From contig SVGC01000007.1 of assembly GCA_015056495.1 (NCBI GenBank), forward strand, positions 1 to 64,000: a stretch of 64,000 nt of DNA, written 5' to 3'. Positions 36,979-46,238 of the stretch are shown here, piece after piece. Every line of letters starts with the position of its first letter. Position 1 is the first letter of the stretch. Below the pieces are notes generated by a model. That model had not been told where the DNA came from, ran no database searches, and saw only the letters and a program-made list of their open reading frames with translations. Source of the DNA: Butyrivibrio sp. (lineage in GTDB: Bacteria > Bacillota > Clostridia > Lachnospirales > Lachnospiraceae). The position numbers and the translations under genes were made by a program.

Positions 36979-38187
36979 TCACTGCGGTAGCGTGATATCA
37001 TAGAGAAATCTTGGTATCACCTTCCAGCCTTTTTGTCGTTCATTTTCAGAGCGCAAAATCTCTTTTACCTGATCACGATGCTGCAACTCTATTTTACAAT
37101 TGGCCCAGGTCTCATAATCAATATATGAAGCTATCTGAGAGTATAGTTTATTTGCGTACAGCTGATTCATATACTCTTTAGAAGTCTCATATTCAGCCAT
37201 TTTCTCTTTTCTACTGATTTCTTCATTGGTCAAAAGATTTGATATTCGCAGATATTCTTCATCCATTGCCCTGTCTGCTTCCATCATATCGCGGGTTTCA
37301 TTTTTATACTGATTTCCCATATTGTGTATTTTTTCTTCGTTTCTATTGATGAGATTTATTCCTTTTCTGAAGTACCAGTCCATTTCATCTTCAGATTCTT
37401 CATCTTCAGCTTCGCCCTCGAATTCAAGCTTGCCTGCTTCCTCAGCTTCTTGCTCCTCACTCACTTCCTGGGAATCCTCTGCATCTTCTGAATCCTTCTT
37501 TTCTTCAACTTCACCCTCTTTATCTTCTTCATCTTCAAGAGTTTCTTTCATTACTTTTAGTATGCCTTTTCCTTCTTCATCTTCCTCCATTGCTTTAGCG
37601 ATTTTCTGATTAGTAGAGTCTTGTTCATCTTCATGCATTTTGGTTATGATATCCCTTTGGATACCCGCATACAACTCTATTCTCTGCTTAAAATTGTCAC
37701 GTAGCATTTTTACAATTTCATCTACCAATTCATGATCAAGATGAGCTTTTTCATCATTTTTCTCTAAAACTCCCTCTATCTCTGACAGATTTAAATATCG
37801 ATTTCTCTTTTCCACATAATCAGCAGTGGTAAGCTCCAGCAGTCCATCATCAATAAAGCCTTTATCCTCTTCTGTCAGTTCCTCGTCCTGCTGAAGTTTT
37901 AAAGATATTTTCATTATCCTCTTGTTATCTTCATCTGCATCTTTCAGTTCCTTTTGAGTTGTCTCAAGATTGGCCTGACGAAGTTTTCGGCATATGGTTA
38001 ATCCCTCATCAGAAACCTTTACATCGGCATCCGTTTTCTTTGTAAGATTGCCAAACTTAGTAAACAAGTTATATTTTTTTGCTTTTGGGGTATCTTTTTC
38101 TATCGCGCTACCATTTTTGACACCACTGATATGCGCAAAGTGCGAATTCATATTCAAGGTAAGATTGTTAGATGAATTAGTTTTCAT
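36979..38187 (-). CDS. Acidic coiled-coil protein of unknown function
   Basis: A 402-residue protein whose ATG at 38187 sits six bases after AAGGAGGT; the longer frame to 38277 lacks such a site. It is highly charged and mostly helical, with a very acidic middle (runs of Glu and Asp around residues 225-285) flanked by predicted coiled coils. There is no signal peptide or membrane helix. No catalytic motif is recognised. It stands alone, its end lying 40 bases from the hairpin array. Possible roles are a scaffold or a cytoskeleton-like or flagellar-associated protein, but there is no direct evidence. Confidence 0.65.
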   Translation of the reverse strand: MKTNSSNNLTLNMNSHFAHISGVKNGSAIEKDTPKAKKYNLFTKFGNLTKKTDADVKVSDEGLTICRKLRQANLETTQKELKDADEDNKRIMKISLKLQQDEELTEEDKGFIDDGLLELTTADYVEKRNRYLNLSEIEGVLEKNDEKAHLDHELVDEIVKMLRDNFKQRIELYAGIQRDIITKMHEDEQDSTNQKIAKAMEEDEEGKGILKVMKETLEDEEDKEGEVEEKKDSEDAEDSQEVSEEQEAEEAGKLEFEGEAEDEESEDEMDWYFRKGINLINRNEEKIHNMGNQYKNETRDMMEADRAMDEEYLRISNLLTNEEISRKEKMAEYETSKEYMNQLYANKLYSQIASYIDYETWANCKIELQHRDQVKEILRSENERQKGWKVIPRFLYDITLPQ

Positions 38188-38432
38188 GCGCACCTCCTTT
38201 TGCAGCATGCAATTCATAAGACAAAACAATTTCTCATTTCTATTATCGGAAAAATGCAAAAATACTTTATACTGCAATAGGAAACTTGCACAAATTTTTC
38301 AGTGTTTTTTCTCCATGCAGGTTCGCTCGAAAACCTTGCAATAAAAGCGTTTCACTGCTAATAATATGGTAACAGAGTGCTACGGCATTCTGCATTAGGG
38401 GTCAGTAAAACATATAAGCATGGAGGAAAAGT

Positions 38433-40973
38433 ATGAAAGGAACACTCAAACGCATAGCAGCGCTATTTGCCGGCGCAGCTATGATGGCTTGTTCTCTGTT
38501 TGTTGCGCCTTCAATTACGGCACAAGCAGAAGCAACAACGCCTGAATCAGGCAATATCTATTACATCAAAAACAAGAACAGCGGGCTGTATCTGACAGTC
38601 GAAAATGACTCAGCTTCAGACGGAGCCAACGTTGTTCAATCTACCGGAACAGGTTCTCTTGGTCAGAGATGGATTCTCGAAAAGAATAGTTCTACAGGTT
38701 ATTACCGTTTACACCCGGCAACTGATATGACTGGTGGGATATCCCTTGACGTTGCCAACGGTTCTTCTGATAATGGGACCAACATCCAGATTTATACTAA
38801 TAACAGCTGTTCAGCACAGAATTTTGCAATCCTTGCAGCTGATTCGAACAGTGGTTACTATATTGCAACAGAAGTAAGTGGTTTTTCATCCTGCCTCGAC
38901 GTGTATGGCGCCAGAACAACATCAGGTACTAATGTACAGGAGTATACTTACAAGGGCTCTGATAACCAGATATGGTATTTTGAGCAGGCTCCTTGGCCAA
39001 GCAGCTCAAGTTCTTCCAGTTCTTCAACCACTACAACATCAAGCTCTTCATCAAGCTATATCCTGTCAGATGGTTGGTATTACATCAAAAATGTAAACAG
39101 CCAGCTATATATGGAAGTTGATGACGACAATGATACCAACTTTGGAAATGTAGTTCAGGGAACCGGCACAGGTGACAAGCGTCAGAGATGGTATGTAACT
39201 AACCAGGGAAGCAACTATATAACCTTGCAAAATGGCATGAGCGGCGGGCGAATGCTGGATGTATATTATGGCGGTTCAACAGATGGTACCAATATCGACA
39301 TCTACGATGCCAACGGCTACGATGCTCAGATATTTAAAGTAGTTGAAACAGGCACAGATGGTGTATACTGCCTGACAACAAAATGCAGCAGTGACACACA
39401 GGCAGTAGATGTCTACGGATGGTCAACTTCTGACGGCGGTAATATCAGCACTTGGACATACAATGGTCTTGCATGCCAGCAGTTTGTATTTGAAGCTATT
39501 TCAAGCAGTTCTTCAAGTTCAAGCTCATCCAGTAGTTCATCAAGTTCAAGTTCTTCCAGCAGTTCTTCTACAACTAACGCTGTAGATTCAACATATCCTC
39601 AGCAGCAGCTTCAATTCGTAAACTGCTCAGATGGATACTATGTAACAGGAAGCAGCACAAATGGCGGAACAGCTACAACAAACAGCTCATCTTCTACAAG
39701 TAACAGATGGGTACTGAGCTATGTATCATCAGGCGTTTACAGAATAATCAACGTAGCAACAGGCTATTGCCTCACTCCTTCCGGAAATACAGTCAGCAGT
39801 GGTCAGGCTGTTACTACAGCCTCAGTTACTTCCGGAAGCAAGGCACAGTATTGGAAGATTGCTTCTGTAAAAACAGATACTAACGGCGATGCCCTTAATT
39901 ACAAGATTGTCAGCTACTCAGACACATCTCTTGCCCTTACTCTCTCAGGTAGCAGCTACTATCTTAGTTCATATTCAGGCTCAGCTTCTCAGTGCTTCCG
40001 CGTTAACTCATATGGCGCAGAAGGATTTGCAGGCTATGCTCTTGATATGAATGGAAGCGAAAAAGCATCTGTTACCGGCGGCGTATTTGGCCAGGTTGTA
40101 ACAGTAAACAGCCTCTCAGAGTTACAGACTTATGCTTCCGGCTCTACAGCTTACACAATCATCATTGGAAGCAATATCTCTGCAAGCTCACTGACAAAAG
40201 TATCTGTAGGCTCCAACAAGACCTTTATTGGTTCCTACAGCGCTCATACACTGTACAATATACACTTTAGAAATATATCTTCTTCAGGAAATAACATCTA
40301 TAAGAACATCACTTTTTCACATGACGTAAGCATCAATGAAAATGATGATATTCAGATGTATATTTCAGATGGTAACAATTTCTGGCTTGATCACTGCTCA
40401 TGGACAGGTCATGACATGACTTCAGATACTTCAATCCATGAAAATGATACAGATAAGTTCCTCTACGTAGGCCTTCAGGCCAATTATGTATCTGTTACGG
40501 GCTGCTATTTTGGCGGTCATAAGTATGGTCTGATCCTGGGCTATCCTGCAGAAGACGGCGCTTCAACCTATGACGGATATCCATGCATGACAATCTGCAA
40601 CTGCTACTTTAAAAACACTCTTACAAGAGCTCCGGGCCTCATGAGATATGGTTATTTCCACTGCTACAACAACTATGTCTACAACTTCAATCTAGGCTAC
40701 ACACCTTATACTGACTGCAATATCTATTCAGAAAAGAACTATTTCGACGCAGGCAGCTACAAGGGCGCTGTTGTAAATGATATGGGTGTTGGCAACTTCA
40801 CAGATAGCGGTTCTGTACTGTCTTCAGACATTTCAAGCATCAGCCTGAGCGCATGCACATGGAGACCATCATCCAACTACAGCTACGCAACACGTACAGC
40901 ATCATCTGCTATGTCATGGGCTGTAAGCTACGCAGGATCACAGAGTTCATCAATAACATACGCTATTGATTAA
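38433..40973 (+). CDS. Secreted pectate lyase (PL1) with three ricin-type lectin domains
   Basis: An 846-residue exported enzyme with a GGAGG ribosome site and a signal peptide of about 33 residues (ending AQAEA). Two ricin-B-like lectin domains (about 40-185 and 210-355) and a third (about 390-525) are separated by serine-rich linkers. The C-terminal 310 residues form a right-handed beta-helix of pectate-lyase family 1: FWLDHCSWTG, and RAPGLMRYG carrying the R-P-R substrate motif. It would bind plant polysaccharide through the lectins and cleave polygalacturonate by beta-elimination outside the cell. It stands alone with its own terminator. The lectin specificity is unknown. Confidence 0.88.
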   Translation: MKGTLKRIAALFAGAAMMACSLFVAPSITAQAEATTPESGNIYYIKNKNSGLYLTVENDSASDGANVVQSTGTGSLGQRWILEKNSSTGYYRLHPATDMTGGISLDVANGSSDNGTNIQIYTNNSCSAQNFAILAADSNSGYYIATEVSGFSSCLDVYGARTTSGTNVQEYTYKGSDNQIWYFEQAPWPSSSSSSSSSTTTTSSSSSSYILSDGWYYIKNVNSQLYMEVDDDNDTNFGNVVQGTGTGDKRQRWYVTNQGSNYITLQNGMSGGRMLDVYYGGSTDGTNIDIYDANGYDAQIFKVVETGTDGVYCLTTKCSSDTQAVDVYGWSTSDGGNISTWTYNGLACQQFVFEAISSSSSSSSSSSSSSSSSSSSSSSTTNAVDSTYPQQQLQFVNCSDGYYVTGSSTNGGTATTNSSSSTSNRWVLSYVSSGVYRIINVATGYCLTPSGNTVSSGQAVTTASVTSGSKAQYWKIASVKTDTNGDALNYKIVSYSDTSLALTLSGSSYYLSSYSGSASQCFRVNSYGAEGFAGYALDMNGSEKASVTGGVFGQVVTVNSLSELQTYASGSTAYTIIIGSNISASSLTKVSVGSNKTFIGSYSAHTLYNIHFRNISSSGNNIYKNITFSHDVSINENDDIQMYISDGNNFWLDHCSWTGHDMTSDTSIHENDTDKFLYVGLQANYVSVTGCYFGGHKYGLILGYPAEDGASTYDGYPCMTICNCYFKNTLTRAPGLMRYGYFHCYNNYVYNFNLGYTPYTDCNIYSEKNYFDAGSYKGAVVNDMGVGNFTDSGSVLSSDISSISLSACTWRPSSNYSYATRTASSAMSWAVSYAGSQSSSITYAID

Positions 40974-41014
40974 ACGCTATATTACCCTGACCCCAATTGT
41001 ATACCTCAAAATCA

Positions 41015-41057
41015 AAAAAGCTGAGGACTAACTGTTTTTATTAGTTCTCAGCTTTTT
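41015..41057 (+). terminator. Rho-independent terminator after the pectate lyase
   Basis: AAAAAGCTGAGGACTAA pairs with TTAGTTCTCAGCTTTTT over 17 positions (one wobble). The A and T flanks make it able to work in both directions, also serving the minus-strand radical SAM gene. Confidence 0.88.
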
Positions 41058-41138
41058 ATATAATTAGAGAAAAAATTGAAAAATGAGCCACTACAAGGCA
41101 ACTCGCCACAATATCTACTTGCTTCTTGTATCATTCCC

Positions 41139-42239
41139 TTATTCAGCCAGTATCGCCTCGACCTGCTCTCTATTGGCAAAAAGAGTACATCCGCCGGCAT
41201 GTTCGTCTTTTAACAGCCCCTGAGTCTGGATCTGATAAAAAAGAGGAGATTTCAATGCTTCTCTTAATGAAGTCTGCGCTACATTAATATCTGAATATGG
41301 TGAAAATGGGCAAGGCTCAGCTCCGCCGTGGGAATTGATATGGAAGAATCCTCTTCCTGCAGCTACACATCCGCCAGAACTCTTCTCATCTCCAGGAAAA
41401 GCGATAAATACCATTTCCTCATGGTCATGTCTAAGTCTATTGATATTTTCAGCCATGATTATTCTCTCAGGCTCACCCGGTGCAAGGTGAGACGCTTCAT
41501 CTGTAACCGGTACAAACTCTACAAATATTACTGCTTTGCAGCCCAGCTTTGATAACTTGCTGATAAATTCCTCTGAATACACCTCTTCCATATTTTCCGT
41601 AGTTACTGTTACAGAAACACCAAATATCAGACCATTATCATGAAGATTTTTCATAGATTGCATTACTCTGTCATAAACACCTTCGCCACGTCTATTGTCT
41701 GTTTTTTCCTTATCACCTTCAATACTGATGATAGGGATCATATTACGGTGCTGATCAAACATTTCAAGATATTTATCCTGAATATAGAATCCATTTGTAA
41801 AAATCGGGAACAAAATATTCTTATATTTTGCTGCTTCCTGCATGACATCCCATCTGAGAAGTGGTTCACCGCCTGCCAGCAGTATAAAGCTTATTCCCAG
41901 TTCATTAGCCTCTGAAAAGATGTTTCCCCACTGTTCTCCAGACAGCTGATCCACAGGCTTTTCATCTGTACACGCATGATTAGTCCTTGAATAGCAGCCT
42001 GCGCAGTGTAGGTTACAACTACTTGTGATACTGGATATCAGAAATGGTGGTATATGCTCACCTGCATCTTCCAGCTTTCTTCTATGTTCAGATGCCTTCT
42101 TGGATGCAACAGCAAATCCTGCCATAAACAGTGATTCCTTAGGGTTGTTAAATGTAGCCCTTACAGCATCATTAACAACCCTCTTAACTCCACCCGTCAT
42201 GTAACTCTGAATATCAAATTCTTCTGCCTCTTTATTCAT
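41139..42239 (-). CDS. Radical SAM/SPASM-type protein
   Basis: A 366-residue protein, started at the ATG at 42239 behind GGAG. The [4Fe-4S] radical SAM motif is CNLHCAGC (CxxxCxxC), followed by LLAGGEPLLRW and IISIEGDKE of the TIM barrel. Near the C-terminus, further cysteines (GGCVAAGRG, AEPCPFSPYS, GGC) form a SPASM-like auxiliary cluster region. Such enzymes mature peptides or modify enzymes, but there is no peptide precursor gene next to it. It lies ten bases downstream of the lyase/DUF3737 gene pair and may be co-transcribed with them. Confidence 0.85.
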   Translation of the reverse strand: MNKEAEEFDIQSYMTGGVKRVVNDAVRATFNNPKESLFMAGFAVASKKASEHRRKLEDAGEHIPPFLISSITSSCNLHCAGCYSRTNHACTDEKPVDQLSGEQWGNIFSEANELGISFILLAGGEPLLRWDVMQEAAKYKNILFPIFTNGFYIQDKYLEMFDQHRNMIPIISIEGDKEKTDNRRGEGVYDRVMQSMKNLHDNGLIFGVSVTVTTENMEEVYSEEFISKLSKLGCKAVIFVEFVPVTDEASHLAPGEPERIIMAENINRLRHDHEEMVFIAFPGDEKSSGGCVAAGRGFFHINSHGGAEPCPFSPYSDINVAQTSLREALKSPLFYQIQTQGLLKDEHAGGCTLFANREQVEAILAE

Positions 42240-42272
42240 AAAATCTCCATTCATAAATAACAATAGCTATAG

Positions 42273-43451
42273 TCATGCATTCTTTTCAGCTCTATACAGC
42301 TCAATTCCCTTTTGAAGTCTCTCCATGCCATCAACAACAATGCTTCTAGGGCATGCCAGGTTAATACGCAAAAATCCCTCTCCGCCTGCTCCATACTGAC
42401 CGCCACGGCTAATGAACAGACCGGTCTTTTCTCTTATAAATCCAGCAAGATCATCTCTATCGCCTGTGATCTCACTACAATCAAGCCATATAAGATATGT
42501 TGCTTCTGAATGAAGGAGCTTTACTCCAGGAATATTCTCAGCTATGAACTTCTCGCAATAGAGTTTATTGCCATAGACATATTCGTTCAGTTCATCAAGC
42601 CACTGCTCGCCCTTGGTAAAAGCTGCTACAGCTGCCGTGACAGCCATAAATGAAGGCTCACCGCATTCATCCGTATTAATCTGTCTCCAGACCTTATGTC
42701 TTAAGAACTTATTTGGTACAAAAATGGCACTTGTGGCCATACCTGCCATATTGAAAGCCTTTGACGGTGCAATGGCAGTGATGCTGATATCTCTGCACAC
42801 CTCTGATGCGGATGCAAAAGGCACATACTCTTTTCCCGGATCAGTTATATCGCAATGGATTTCATCAGAAATAACTGTAACTCCGTGCTTTTTACATAGC
42901 TCGCCAATCTTTGCAAGCTCATCCTTTGTCCAGATGCGGCCTACAGGATTGTGAGGGTTGCAGAATAAGAGAAGAGAAGCCTGCGGATCTGCAAGCTTTT
43001 TTTCCAGATCATCAAAATCAATCTCCCATCTGCCATCTTTCATGATCAGCCTGCTCTCAAGCGCTCTGGCGCCATTGTTAACTATGCAGTTGTAAAAAAT
43101 GTTATAAACAGGCGTCAGTATCACGACTTTTTCATTAGGTGTAGTGAGCTTTCTGACTGTGCTTGAAATTGTGGGAATAACTCCTGTTGAAAAAATAAGT
43201 TCATCCCTATCAATCTCAAGATGGTGACGTCTGCCCCACCATGAAATATAAGCATCGTACCATTCATCAGGAATATATGAATATCCATAGGCACCCACCT
43301 GCAAACGCTCTATAAGCGCCTCTTTGATCTCAGGTGCTGTCTCAAAATCCATATCCGCTACCCACATAGGAAGCTCGCCATCTTTGATATCCCACTTCAT
43401 AGCCCAGGAATTATGTCTGTCTATAACTCTGTCAAAATCATATTTTCCCAT
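42273..43451 (-). CDS. MalY/PatB-type aminotransferase class I/II (cystathionine beta-lyase-like)
   Basis: A 392-residue PLP enzyme; the ATG at 43451 follows GAGGTGG by five bases. MalY/PatB features are visible: FDRVIDRHNSWAMKWD, LPMWVADMDFETAP, LLFCNPHNPVGRIW, VISDEIHCDI and the PLP lysine in TAIAPSKAFNMAG. It cleaves cystathionine or cysteine-type C-S bonds to give pyruvate, ammonia and thiol. It follows the DUF3737 gene by ten bases, a pairing seen in other Firmicutes, which suggests joint expression. Confidence 0.88.
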   Translation of the reverse strand: MGKYDFDRVIDRHNSWAMKWDIKDGELPMWVADMDFETAPEIKEALIERLQVGAYGYSYIPDEWYDAYISWWGRRHHLEIDRDELIFSTGVIPTISSTVRKLTTPNEKVVILTPVYNIFYNCIVNNGARALESRLIMKDGRWEIDFDDLEKKLADPQASLLLFCNPHNPVGRIWTKDELAKIGELCKKHGVTVISDEIHCDITDPGKEYVPFASASEVCRDISITAIAPSKAFNMAGMATSAIFVPNKFLRHKVWRQINTDECGEPSFMAVTAAVAAFTKGEQWLDELNEYVYGNKLYCEKFIAENIPGVKLLHSEATYLIWLDCSEITGDRDDLAGFIREKTGLFISRGGQYGAGGEGFLRINLACPRSIVVDGMERLQKGIELYRAEKNA

Positions 43452-43461
43452 ATTTTCCACC

Positions 43462-44382
43462 TCAACAAACTAGATGAAGACTTCTCTCTTCACCACTCTT
43501 ATCATCTTTTATTGTTATCCTGGTCTTACTGATATCGCAGTTATCAGGCTCAACAATAAGCTCAGCTATCTCTCTGGCTCTGATGCTGCCTGATCCAGGA
43601 TTTAAGATACCGTCAACTCTATTGATTATCTCTGCATCTACATTCTCAGCATATTCAAAAGCCAACTTGGTATTGACAAGCTTGCAATTTATCATCTTAA
43701 GATTCTCGATATAGCACAGTCCCTGGTTGGACTCGATTGTGCAATTTATCAAAGTAAGATTCTTGGTATTCCATGCAAGGTACTCGCCTGAAATATATGA
43801 ATCATAGACTGTGACATTTTCACAGTTCCAGAAGCAATCTTTAGTTACAAGTCTTGAATTTCTGATCTCAACATTTTTAGAACCATCAAAAGCATAATTG
43901 CCAAACAATTCAAGATGATCAGCCTTGATATTGTCTGTATTCATAGCAAAATAATCACCTCTTGCCGTTACATGGTCAAGTGTGACTCCGTCGCACATCC
44001 ATAAAGTCTCCTGTGCGTTGGGGATTGAAGAATTTCTGATTGTAAGATTGCTACATCGTCTGAAATTTTTTGGTGCGCCTATGAGACTATCCTCAATAGT
44101 CATATTACTTGTATACCAGACTCCTGAACGTCCCATTTCCTGCCATACGCAGTCTTTAGCGTATACATTGTCTGAATACCAGACAGGATATTTCCACTGG
44201 AACTCGCAGCCATAGAGCTCTATATTCTTGCTCTCCTTAAGTGGAGACTCTCCGTCATGAAAAACAGTGTCATATATCTTAAGACCAGTTCCTCTATAAA
44301 GAGCTCTTTCACCGGAAAGCTGCTCTTCACGTATCTCCTCATCAGTTCTTCTTATAGGGTTAAATCTCTTAGAATCAGCCAT
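43462..44382 (-). CDS. DUF3737 right-handed beta-helix protein
   Basis: A 306-residue protein made of short repeated strands typical of a right-handed beta-helix (IELYGCEFQ, VYAKDCVW, LTIRNSSI, VEIRNSRL, LTLINCTI, LKMINCKL). This matches the DUF3737 family, often encoded beside MalY/PatB lyases. No signal peptide. Biochemical role not known; the fold suggests carbohydrate binding or a structural function. Start has an upstream GGAGG-like site and is preceded by a 270-base AT-rich gap shared with a divergent gene. Confidence 0.82.
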   Translation of the reverse strand: MADSKRFNPIRRTDEEIREEQLSGERALYRGTGLKIYDTVFHDGESPLKESKNIELYGCEFQWKYPVWYSDNVYAKDCVWQEMGRSGVWYTSNMTIEDSLIGAPKNFRRCSNLTIRNSSIPNAQETLWMCDGVTLDHVTARGDYFAMNTDNIKADHLELFGNYAFDGSKNVEIRNSRLVTKDCFWNCENVTVYDSYISGEYLAWNTKNLTLINCTIESNQGLCYIENLKMINCKLVNTKLAFEYAENVDAEIINRVDGILNPGSGSIRAREIAELIVEPDNCDISKTRITIKDDKSGEERSLHLVC

Positions 44383-44652
44383 TGTAATACCTCCTGACTA
44401 ATTGTTTAAAAAATAATTTTCTCTTGTATTGTGTGCGATTAAATTTTAAACCATTTTTATCAGGATTACAATTATATTTTTCTAAACTATTCTTAAAAAA
44501 TAGATTATTGTCATCATATGTACAGATTCCTTATATATCAAGGTTTTGAGCTATCCGGAATATTGTACATCTACTCGGCTAAGCTAATAACATAAGAACA
44601 TAAGAACATAAAAAAACATAGAAATTAACAAAAGTATGAAAGAAGGTAGCGT
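44383..44652. promoter_or_regulatory. Divergent promoter region
   Basis: A 270-base AT-rich gap between the DUF3737 gene (minus) and the small membrane protein gene (plus). It should hold both promoters, but no clear boxes stand out. Repeated CATAAGAA stretches occur near 44590-44615. Confidence 0.4.
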
Positions 44653-45066
44653 ATGAATCCAGTATTATTCTTTTTAATGATCTGTTTATTATCCGTAGCA
44701 ATGGGAAGTCTTATTGTGTTAGTTTCCAAGCCATATCTATGTGATCTCAGATTTTATAAGAAATATAGAAAACATGCCATTAACTGGTGGATAGCAATCG
44801 GGCAGGCTATATGTATAGTCGCCATCAGCCAGTATGACAGGTATGATAGAGAGTTTACGCAGATAATATTTTTGCTTGTAATTGGAATGATTGCAGGTGT
44901 TGCATCTGCAGTACTTAAGTCCATTGATGAGGCAGTAGGCGTAGCCGAGAGCATACAGATGATTGCAATGCAGCTCATAGCACCAATTGCTATAATATTG
45001 ATTTTATTTGCACTTGCAGGGATTTATTATTACAAAGAGGAAAAAAGAAATTGCTCTATATCATAG
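44653..45066 (+). CDS. Small membrane protein of unknown function
   Basis: A 137-residue protein starting after GAAGGTAG. Hydrophobic segments at about 2-26, 44-60, 70-92 and 100-125 suggest three or four membrane helices, with a basic loop FYKKYRKHAINWW. No domain is recognised. It is alone between a divergent gene and a group of hairpins. Ordinary composition and a good ribosome site make it a real gene. Confidence 0.65.
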   Translation: MNPVLFFLMICLLSVAMGSLIVLVSKPYLCDLRFYKKYRKHAINWWIAIGQAICIVAISQYDRYDREFTQIIFLLVIGMIAGVASAVLKSIDEAVGVAESIQMIAMQLIAPIAIILILFALAGIYYYKEEKRNCSIS

Positions 45067-45222
45067 GAAAGCAATTTTCTATGATATAAAAAAGCATGTT
45101 GCTCGCAACATGCTCGCGCCGAGCGCGGTTGCATTTATGCAACATATACCTTACGCGCGAGTGCGCATCCATAGCGGAGCGTTTTTTGTTTAATAGGAAA
45201 TTCGGAGGAATTTCCTATTAAA
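45060..45222. repeat. Cluster of palindromic elements
   Basis: Successive hairpins are packed into about 160 bases: ATCATAGGAAA/TTTTCTATGAT (45060-45085), GCATGTTGC/GCAACATGC with a two-base loop (45094-45113), TTGCA/TGCAA (45129-45142) nested inside CTCGCGC/GCGCGAG (45113-45161), and TTTAATAGGAAATT/AATTTCCTATTAAA (45189-45222), a perfect 14-pair stem. The middle part is GC-rich, unlike the surroundings. It looks like a repeated extragenic palindrome or a mobile mini-element. Confidence 0.7.
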
Positions 45223-45229
45223 TAAAAAT

Positions 45230-45270
45230 GCCTTCTTGCGGGCTATTTATATTTTTGCCCGCAAGAAGGC
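45230..45270. terminator. Bidirectional terminator after the Bax-inhibitor-1 gene
   Basis: GCCTTCTTGCGGGC and GCCCGCAAGAAGGC form a perfect 14-pair stem with a 13-base loop. T-rich flanks stand on both sides. Confidence 0.88.
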
Positions 45271-45292
45271 TAGAATTTTTGCATGCATTTAA

Positions 45293-45985
45293 TTACTTTT
45301 TAGAAGACTTGCCGCCGCCAAGGATTCTGAGGATTCTCAGGAACAGATTGATGATATCAAGGTAGATATCAAGCGCACTGTCAATTGCATTATCTACTGT
45401 CTTAGGATACTGCTGAGCTTTCCAATAATCGTAACCAATATATAAAGCAAAAATACCAACGCCTGCCCATGTTAATATATTCTGTGGAACTCCCAATATC
45501 AGGAGAACTAATTCAACAATTACAAGTCCGATCAGACATCCAAAAAGGATTCCACCCAGTTTGGAGAAGAAATCCGGGAACAGGATGCTCAGGCAGATCA
45601 TGATACATGTAATGCAGGCTGTATAAACAAAAGCTTCAAGAACAATGTAGGATGACAGGCCGCCATACCAATAAACCGCTTCTGTAACAACAAGTCCAAC
45701 CGGCAGTACAACTAAGTTATATCCCAAAAAGCTGATCACAGGATTATCTGATTTTGCTGAAATAAATGTTCCAGCAAGCGCACATACAAAATAACCTATA
45801 ATAAATAAAAGCGGATTCATATTCAATACCAGCTCAGTACATGTTGCACACATTATAATATTGATGATAAGTCCATATGCAACAGCACCTCCAAGGTAAG
45901 CATTATATGTTCTTGAAGAGACAATCTCATTTTCAAGAACCTGCTTGTATAGTCTCTCTTCTTTTCTTTCACTTAACATACTCAT
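45293..45985 (-). CDS. Bax-inhibitor-1 (YccA/YetJ-type) membrane protein
   Basis: A 230-residue integral membrane protein with about seven hydrophobic helices. I chose ATG 45985 (MSMLSERKEE) because the longer frame upstream is not conserved in character and a GAGAGGCG site precedes this start. The family features include YNAYLGGAVAYGLIINI early and LDIYLDIINLFLRILRILG at the C-terminus. Bacterial relatives act as pH-sensitive calcium leak channels or proteostasis factors. It is monocistronic with a strong terminator. Confidence 0.82.
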   Translation of the reverse strand: MSMLSERKEERLYKQVLENEIVSSRTYNAYLGGAVAYGLIINIIMCATCTELVLNMNPLLFIIGYFVCALAGTFISAKSDNPVISFLGYNLVVLPVGLVVTEAVYWYGGLSSYIVLEAFVYTACITCIMICLSILFPDFFSKLGGILFGCLIGLVIVELVLLILGVPQNILTWAGVGIFALYIGYDYWKAQQYPKTVDNAIDSALDIYLDIINLFLRILRILGGGKSSKK

Positions 45986-46149
45986 AGCAATTCGCCTCTC
46001 AAATAAATATTTTACTCTGCTTAAAAAGCAATGTTTCTTTATGTCTATTATATTATGCCCTTTGCCAAAATAAAAACACCGACAATTTAGCAAAATAAAT
46101 GGCATTAAATTGCTATTCATTGTAAAAACTGGAGTTGTTGCATTGTGTA

Positions 46150-46229
46150 CAATGAGTCAATTTGATACGTCCCCGGTGACTCATTTTGCACAATGAGTCA
46201 ATTTGATACGTCCCCAGTGACTCATTTTT
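46150..46229. repeat. REP-like element, two direct units (ACGTCCCC family)
   Basis: Two direct copies, 41 bases apart, of CAATGAGTCAATTTGATACG followed by TCCCC(G/A)GTGACTCATTTT. Within each unit TGAGTCA pairs with TGACTCA. Related sequence occurs as long inverted repeats at 51838-51917 and 54822-54891. It lies just behind the HD-GYP gene. Confidence 0.85.
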
Positions 46230-46238
46230 ATGTGCTTG

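Noticed and set aside
36607..37003. Open frames of 72, 125 and 120 residues over the 54-nt array as protein genes
   Set aside because: All come from the 18-codon period of the repeat, overlap each other on both strands and lack ribosome sites; the minus frame opens with TTG only.
37322..37609. Serine-rich plus-strand protein
   Set aside because: It is the antisense shadow of the Glu/Asp-rich segment of the acidic coiled-coil gene.
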